From assembly GCA_031265535.1 (NCBI GenBank), contig JAISCO010000173.1, forward strand, positions 1 through 7,123: DNA of 7,123 bases, written 5' to 3'. The position numbers and the translations under genes were made by a program. Positions 4,204 to 7,123 of the stretch are shown one piece after another. Below the pieces are notes generated by a model. The model did not search any database, was not told the origin of the DNA, and saw nothing but the letters and a program-made list of their open reading frames with translations. Each line of letters opens with the position of its first letter. The stretch's first letter is position 1. The stretch is from Spirochaetaceae bacterium. GTDB lineage: Bacteria; Spirochaetota; Spirochaetia; Treponematales; Breznakiellaceae.

Positions 4204-5520
4204 ATGAAATTTTTCGAAAAAAGCAAAGGCAGTAAAGGCAAAATTTTTGCCTCCTTTTCGCCGTTTGCCTGTTTCCGGTATCCGCAGGCGCTGTTGACCG
4301 CGGCCGTGTTTATAGCGGCGCTGGTTTTCGCGTCCTGCAAAAACGCGGCGGATGACTTACCCCCCCCCCCCCCCGAACCTAAACTGATTATTACGCCCAA
4401 AAGCAAGTCCATATTACCAGGGGCCAAAATAGAATTTACAGCGAAAATGACTGTCGAATCCGAAACTACGACTGTAACGGACGGTACGAATTTTAAGATC
4501 GGCGGAGCCCATAGCGGCGGCACTGCTATAAGCAAAAATACGCTGACCGTGGCGTCGGAAGAGGATGCCGATAAATTGACTGTTACCGCCACGTACGACG
4601 GTATAACCGCCACGGCAACTGTTAACGTGTTTGCCAAACCCCAAAATGTAAGCGTCGAAGGCAGCATCAAAGAAAAATTAGGCATTACCACGGCGGGAAA
4701 AACAGCCGTAACCGATACCTTCACCGCCCTGCATGAGTTTATCCAGGCCGGCGGCCTTACGGATAAGAATACCAGTGGTATGATCGAGCTGGGCGACTGG
4801 ATCGACCTTGAAGACAGGCTTCAGGTTGACCCATCCGCACAGGTGGAGGCGGAAACCGAAACCCTGACCGAGGCGCAAATGGGCAAAATTGATCTCAGCT
4901 TCAGCAAAGAGGACGATAAACCTAAGCTGCGGCTTATCGTGGTGGGGATAAACTCGTTCCAGTCGAAAGAGGATGAGGACGCCTATAAGTATCAAGGCGA
5001 AGGCACGCCCCCGCCGCACGTGGTGTTCCAGTTTGCGGGCTTACCGGGCACGCACCGGATGAACTGGATAGAATCGACCCTGCAGAGCGGTTGGGAGACG
5101 GGTACTAACGCGGGCGGGTATGCGGCGAGCGAAATGTACTCGTATGTGACGGGGAATTTCTTTACCGGCTTGAAGAACGCCGGAGTGCCGGAAGGCGTGC
5201 TGTGGGCGCCGACACGGACTGTGTCGACCAGTTGGACTGCTGTCGGCCCGCTAAGCGACCCCCTGTGGCTGCCCACGGAACGGGAGATGTTTGAAACACT
5301 CCAATATAATACAGCGCAGGGGGAAACTGCGGCAAATCAGGCGCGGCTTGAGTATTATACCACCCCAGAATTGCGTAAAAAGTCGGATGCATCATACTGG
5401 CTGGCTTCTGTCATATACAGTAATAATACGAACTTCGCGGTGGTCACCAAGACTGGTACTTCCGATGGCGCTTATAGTACGAGTTCCTACGGCGTCGCCC
5501 CTGCTTTCTGTGTCCAGTAG
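4204..5520 (+). CDS. Surface lipoprotein with Ig-like segment and C-terminal DUF6273/C-lectin-like domain
   Basis: The ATG at 4204 is chosen because GGAGG lies 8 bases upstream; an upstream TTG at 4189 would overlap that site. The product has 438 residues. A long basic N-region leads to a hydrophobic stretch (29-44) and the lipobox VFASC, with the lipidated cysteine at 45. Five prolines (53-57) encoded by a poly-C tract follow. Residues 59-145 look like a bacterial Ig-like (BIG2-type) domain. From about 193 (IELGDWIDL) to the end the sequence resembles the repetitive Treponema family with LRLIVVGINSF (242-252), PGTHRMN (281-287), GGYAASEM (304-311), LWLPTEREMF (354-363), YWLAS (398-402) and GVAPAFCV (430-437), probably a C-type-lectin/FGE-like fold used for binding. 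It is likely exported to the outer surface. It has its own promoter and terminator, so it is monocistronic. Its ligand is unknown. Confidence 0.85.
   Translation: MKFFEKSKGSKGKIFASFSPFACFRYPQALLTAAVFIAALVFASCKNAADDLPPPPPEPKLIITPKSKSILPGAKIEFTAKMTVESETTTVTDGTNFKIGGAHSGGTAISKNTLTVASEEDADKLTVTATYDGITATATVNVFAKPQNVSVEGSIKEKLGITTAGKTAVTDTFTALHEFIQAGGLTDKNTSGMIELGDWIDLEDRLQVDPSAQVEAETETLTEAQMGKIDLSFSKEDDKPKLRLIVVGINSFQSKEDEDAYKYQGEGTPPPHVVFQFAGLPGTHRMNWIESTLQSGWETGTNAGGYAASEMYSYVTGNFFTGLKNAGVPEGVLWAPTRTVSTSWTAVGPLSDPLWLPTEREMFETLQYNTAQGETAANQARLEYYTTPELRKKSDASYWLASVIYSNNTNFAVVTKTGTSDGAYSTSSYGVAPAFCVQ
4360..4374 (+). repeat. Poly-C tract of 15 bases, candidate phase-variation switch
   Basis: Fifteen consecutive C encode Pro53-Pro57, eight residues after the lipidated cysteine. 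In the present length the lipoprotein frame is open. With one C fewer the frame reads CCG AAC CTA AAC TGA; with one more it reads CGA ACC TAA. Both alternatives stop within five codons, so slipped-strand changes would switch the protein off cleanly. Poly-G/C tracts controlling surface proteins are established in treponemes and other pathogens. That this one is variable is inferred. Confidence 0.85.
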
Positions 5521-5535
5521 CAATTGCCGTTGGAA

Positions 5536-5549
5536 AGATAAAAGATAAG
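5536..5549. repeat. Two AGATAAR heptamers before the terminator
   Basis: AGATAAA (5536-5542) and AGATAAG (5543-5549) follow the lipoprotein stop. The same heptamer family reappears on the far side of the terminator at 5621-5648. Confidence 0.7.
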
Positions 5550-5583
5550 AGTGCGATGAGTAATTAATAATTATTCATTTGGG

Positions 5584-5620
5584 GGCTGTCCCTCGTGGTT
5601 GCGGGGGATGGCCTTTTTTT
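5584..5620 (+). terminator. Rho-independent terminator of the lipoprotein gene
   Basis: GGCTGTCCC (5584-5592) pairs with GGGATGGCC (5605-5613) in a nine-pair stem with two G-T wobbles around a 12-base loop, and seven T follow (5614-5620). It lies about 65 bases after the lipoprotein stop. Confidence 0.85.
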
Positions 5621-5648
5621 AGATAAAAGATAAGAGATAAAAGATTAA
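5621..5648. repeat. Heptamer array of AGATAAR units
   Basis: Four consecutive units: AGATAAA, AGATAAG, AGATAAA, AGATTAA. It starts at the base after the terminator T run. The family differs in sequence from the ATTARCA and GAGGART arrays but keeps the same 7-bp period. Confidence 0.8.
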
Positions 5649-5676
5649 CGCTGATATTGCTCGTCATGCTAAGCGT

Positions 5677-5759
5677 AATCTGTGTCGCCTTTGGCGCAAT
5701 CTGTGTAATCTGTGGACATATTGAACCCGCTAGCAAAATTTGCCGGGCGCAATCTGCGG
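5677..5759. repeat. Short AATCTGTG direct repeats in a gene-free stretch
   Basis: AATCTGTGT occurs at 5677-5685 and 5698-5706, AATCTGTGG at 5707-5715 and AATCTGCGG at 5751-5759; the second and third are directly adjacent. Between the first two, CGCC and GGCG flank a short loop. The stretch from 5521 to 5830 holds no convincing gene; an open frame on its minus strand (5829-5575) runs through the repeats and the terminator and has no ribosome site. Confidence 0.65.
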
Positions 5760-5830
5760 ACAATTGTAGCGGATGGGCAAGAGCCTGTCTGCTATCTTTT
5801 GTCTGAAACCGGGGCCACACGGGAACCACG

Positions 5831-6067
5831 CTACGGCGCGGCGGCGATTTTCATTTCCCGGTGAACCATATCGCTGATAATTTCAGCAGGCGTTTTGCGG
5901 GCCGCATCCGCCTTGGCCCGCAGATAAGCGGCGGATAAGTCGTCCAATTCCACAAGGTGCGCCATGTGCCGGGTAAAATAACCGCTCCGGCTCGTATCAA
6001 TTGCGGGGGTGGTATTCGTCCACAGTTCGTCCAGAGCATCCGCTTCTTCTTCGGTCATTTTTGCCAT
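5831..6067 (-). CDS. Antitoxin-like small protein, second gene of a toxin-antitoxin-like pair
   Basis: The product has 78 residues. It starts MAKMTEEEADALDELW, continues with a variable linker, and ends in a helical segment DDLSAAYLRAKADAARKTPA then EIISDMVHREMKIAA. The latter part ('TPAEIISDMV') is the pattern of a ribbon-helix-helix-like DNA-binding antitoxin, which would bind the partner toxin and repress the operon. The start is firm: AGGAG lies 7 bases before the ATG. Its ribosome site overlaps the stop codon of the upstream toxin-like frame (TAGGAG), so the two are translationally linked, toxin first, as in BrnT/BrnA modules. Unlike the toxin, this frame is intact. Family membership is inferred from size, order and sequence pattern; the exact family is not recognised. 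Confidence 0.75.
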   Translation of the reverse strand: MAKMTEEEADALDELWTNTTPAIDTSRSGYFTRHMAHLVELDDLSAAYLRAKADAARKTPAEIISDMVHREMKIAAAP

Positions 6068-6076
6068 AGATTTCTC

Positions 6077-6329
6077 CTACACTTTGGCGAAAGAACGCCG
6101 CCATGCTGTGCGGCATTTCATCGCATGAAATACGTTGATCCTTTGGTCACCCATAACATTATACAAAATTTCGAGGACATTGGCGTTTAGATCAAAACCG
6201 ATAAGCAGGTTCTTTTCTTCCTCACCCTCTACGGGAAAGTCAGCGATAGGGTGCGAAGGCATAGCGGATATTTTCTTCCGTAACGCCGTGCTTAAAGGCA
6301 GATTGACTAAACTCAATGCCAGAGTCCAT
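6077..6329 (-). pseudogene. Frameshifted toxin gene (BrnT/RelE-like), partner of the 78-residue antitoxin
   Basis: Two overlapping frames together make one plausible 83-residue protein. The first begins at ATG 6329 (MDSGIEFSQSAFKHGVTEEN, then IRYAF) and runs into a stop at 6242-6240. The second continues with HPIADFPVEGEEEK, NLLIGFDLNANVLEILYN, and INVFHAMKCRTAW to the TAG at 6079-6077. The joint pattern, 'AFKHGVTEENI ... LIGFD.N.N.LEI.YN ... NVFHAMKCR', is that of small RNase-toxin-like proteins coded before an antitoxin. The frames join at about 6250-6257, where one extra base, or a loss of two, would explain the break. It may be a true inactivating mutation, a sequencing error, or less likely a programmed shift. 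No classic slippery heptamer is visible. If inactive, the antitoxin is left without a target. Confidence 0.65.
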
Positions 6330-6335
6330 ATCCAA

Positions 6336-6364
6336 ATTATACTCTGTGTTTGAACCGGAGGCAA
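6336..6364 (-). promoter_or_regulatory. Promoter of the toxin-antitoxin-like pair, nearly leaderless
   Basis: On the minus strand TATAAT (6341-6336) is perfect and TTGCCT (6364-6359) lies 17 bases upstream. The predicted transcription start is about base 6329, which is the A of the toxin ATG. The toxin mRNA would therefore have almost no leader and lacks a Shine-Dalgarno site, whereas the antitoxin has a strong one. Confidence 0.5.
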
Positions 6365-6583
6365 CGCCGCGCCGGGCACTGTTTTGAAAAATTTCCCTGA
6401 AGTTTTGCTTCGCAAAACTCCCAAGGCAAACTCCGTAGGCAAATTTGGTGACTGACACCTCTGCGTTTACTAGAAAAATGTTATGAATTTTTGGGGGCAT
6501 TTCTGGCGCTCCGGGGTTTCGCTACCGCTCCATTCCCTCCGGGAACGCGCGGCCCTTTCAGGTCCACGCGCCCCTCCTATCCC
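6365..6583. other. Gene-free stretch with a palindrome
   Basis: No supported gene lies between the toxin promoter and the next promoter. Perfect inverted arms AGTTTTGC (6401-6408) and GCAAAACT (6412-6419) form a hairpin with a TTC loop. The part from 6505 to 6600 is GC-rich and contains small palindromes (CCCTCCGGGA around 6535) but no recognisable RNA gene. Open frames here on both strands lack ribosome sites. Confidence 0.55.
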
Positions 6584-6612
6584 TTGCGCGAATCGAAACC
6601 GCTCCGTATACT
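6584..6612 (+). promoter_or_regulatory. Sigma70-like promoter of the right-edge gene
   Basis: TTGCGC (6584-6589) and TATACT (6607-6612) are 17 bases apart. Transcription would start near 6619, about 26 bases before the ATG at 6645, leaving room for the AAAGGT ribosome site. Confidence 0.5.
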
Positions 6613-6644
6613 ACCCATAACAACTGCGAAAAAAAGGTATCACC

Positions 6645-7123
6645 ATGAAGCCTGTGTTAGCTGTGGTTTTGTTTTTTGGGCTCTTTGCCATGCCCTGCGC
6701 GGCCCAGTCCGTCGTGGAAGATTCGGCGGAAATTATTGTATACCGTCTGCCGGACCCTGAGCGGCTCTACATATACCGCAACGGCATCGTGGTGTACGAC
6801 GCGGTGATTCCGGCGAACGGAATCATCAAGAACACCTTTATACTCCCCGAAAATATCCAGCTTGACAGCCTGACTGTTTCCCAGGCCGGCAAGCGGATCT
6901 ATTCCTATTCCACCCAAATTGGCGAGGTTCTGGTGATGCTGAGGAGCGGGGAACGGCCGAATCTGGTACGGACACTCCAGGTATACATACCAGATCTGGC
7001 CCCCGGCGTTCCCCTGGAGGTAAAGTACGGGGTACGGACTTCCGGCCTAAGCTGGGTTTTTATCCTGGAGATGGAAATAGCGGAGCAAAATTTCCTGGAA
7101 TGTGCCCTGATAGCGGCGATAGT
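6645..7123 (+). CDS. Exported protein of unknown function, N-terminal part (possibly DUF4139-like)
   Basis: The ATG at 6645 is preceded by AAAGGT about six bases upstream. The frame is open for 159 codons to the window edge. Residues 1-20 (MKPVLAVVLFFGLFAMPCAA) form a signal peptide with a type I site after CAA; the residues before Cys18 (AMP) do not fit a lipobox. The mature part is rich in beta strands: IIVYRLPDPERLYIYRNGIV (30-49), a segment ending FILPENIQLDSLTV, then VYIPDLAPGVPLEVKYGVRT (113-132) and GLSWVFILEMEI (134-145). The last element, a strand of the form LEVxYxVxTSGLSWxxxLxM, recalls the start of DUF4139 beta domains, but this is a weak impression. It probably acts in the periplasm or outer membrane. 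It has its own promoter and runs away from the toxin-antitoxin-like pair. Confidence 0.75.
   Translation, partial: MKPVLAVVLFFGLFAMPCAAQSVVEDSAEIIVYRLPDPERLYIYRNGIVVYDAVIPANGIIKNTFILPENIQLDSLTVSQAGKRIYSYSTQIGEVLVMLRSGERPNLVRTLQVYIPDLAPGVPLEVKYGVRTSGLSWVFILEMEIAEQNFLECALIAAI

Noticed and set aside
4140..4724. A 194-residue frame on the minus strand
   Set aside because: Antisense to the well-supported lipoprotein, including its promoter and ribosome site; its glycine run is just the poly-C tract read backwards.
6491..6760. An 89-residue plus-strand frame across the right-edge promoter
   Set aside because: It overlaps the promoter and the signal peptide of the better supported gene in another frame and has no ribosome site.
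1..7123. tRNA, rRNA or riboswitch genes
   Set aside because: No cloverleaf, rRNA core sequence or known aptamer pattern could be recognised by eye.

Overview
The window looks like accessory DNA from a spirochaete, most likely a gut-type Treponema. This is inferred from gene style, not from any marker gene. The clues are a lipoprotein of the repetitive Treponema type (lipobox, Ig-like segment, C-terminal domain ending GVAPAFCV), an Rpn-family nuclease with a Lys/Gly/Glu-rich tail, many short tandem repeats, and clear Shine-Dalgarno sites.

Layout from left to right. Bases 1-98 hold the first codons of a minus-strand gene that runs off the left edge, with its promoter. A 5'-broken remnant of a small lipoprotein gene (100-297) ends in a GC-rich double hairpin. 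An AT-rich gene for an unknown lipoprotein follows (389-976). Then comes a segment of about 3 kb (981-4051) bounded by inverted arrays of 7-bp repeats. It carries two minus-strand nuclease-like genes: an Rpn-family PD-(D/E)XK nuclease (2763-3725) and, downstream of it, a JetD-like Toprim protein (1118-2428). They are separated by three copies of a roughly 100-bp repeat. The condensin-like JetA, JetB and JetC genes that normally accompany JetD are absent from the window.

The right half starts with a strong sigma70-like promoter (4122-4151). It drives a 438-residue surface lipoprotein whose gene contains a 15-base poly-C tract just after the lipobox; changing it by one base in either direction meets a stop within a few codons. 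A good intrinsic terminator follows (5584-5620). After repeat-rich DNA lies a minus-strand toxin-antitoxin-like pair (6329 to 5831). Its toxin gene is split by a frameshift, while its antitoxin-like gene is intact. The window closes with the first 159 codons of an exported plus-strand protein.

The most interesting points are: (1) a perfect GGAGGT site, 7 nt before an in-frame ATG inside the Rpn gene, that could make a 70-residue C-terminal product like the intragenic RpnS antitoxins of E. coli; (2) the poly-C on/off switch candidate; (3) an orphan JetD paired with Rpn between inverted heptamer arrays; (4) several unrelated heptamer families that all keep a 7-bp period. Gene functions for the two nucleases rest on motif recognition by eye; no database search was possible.
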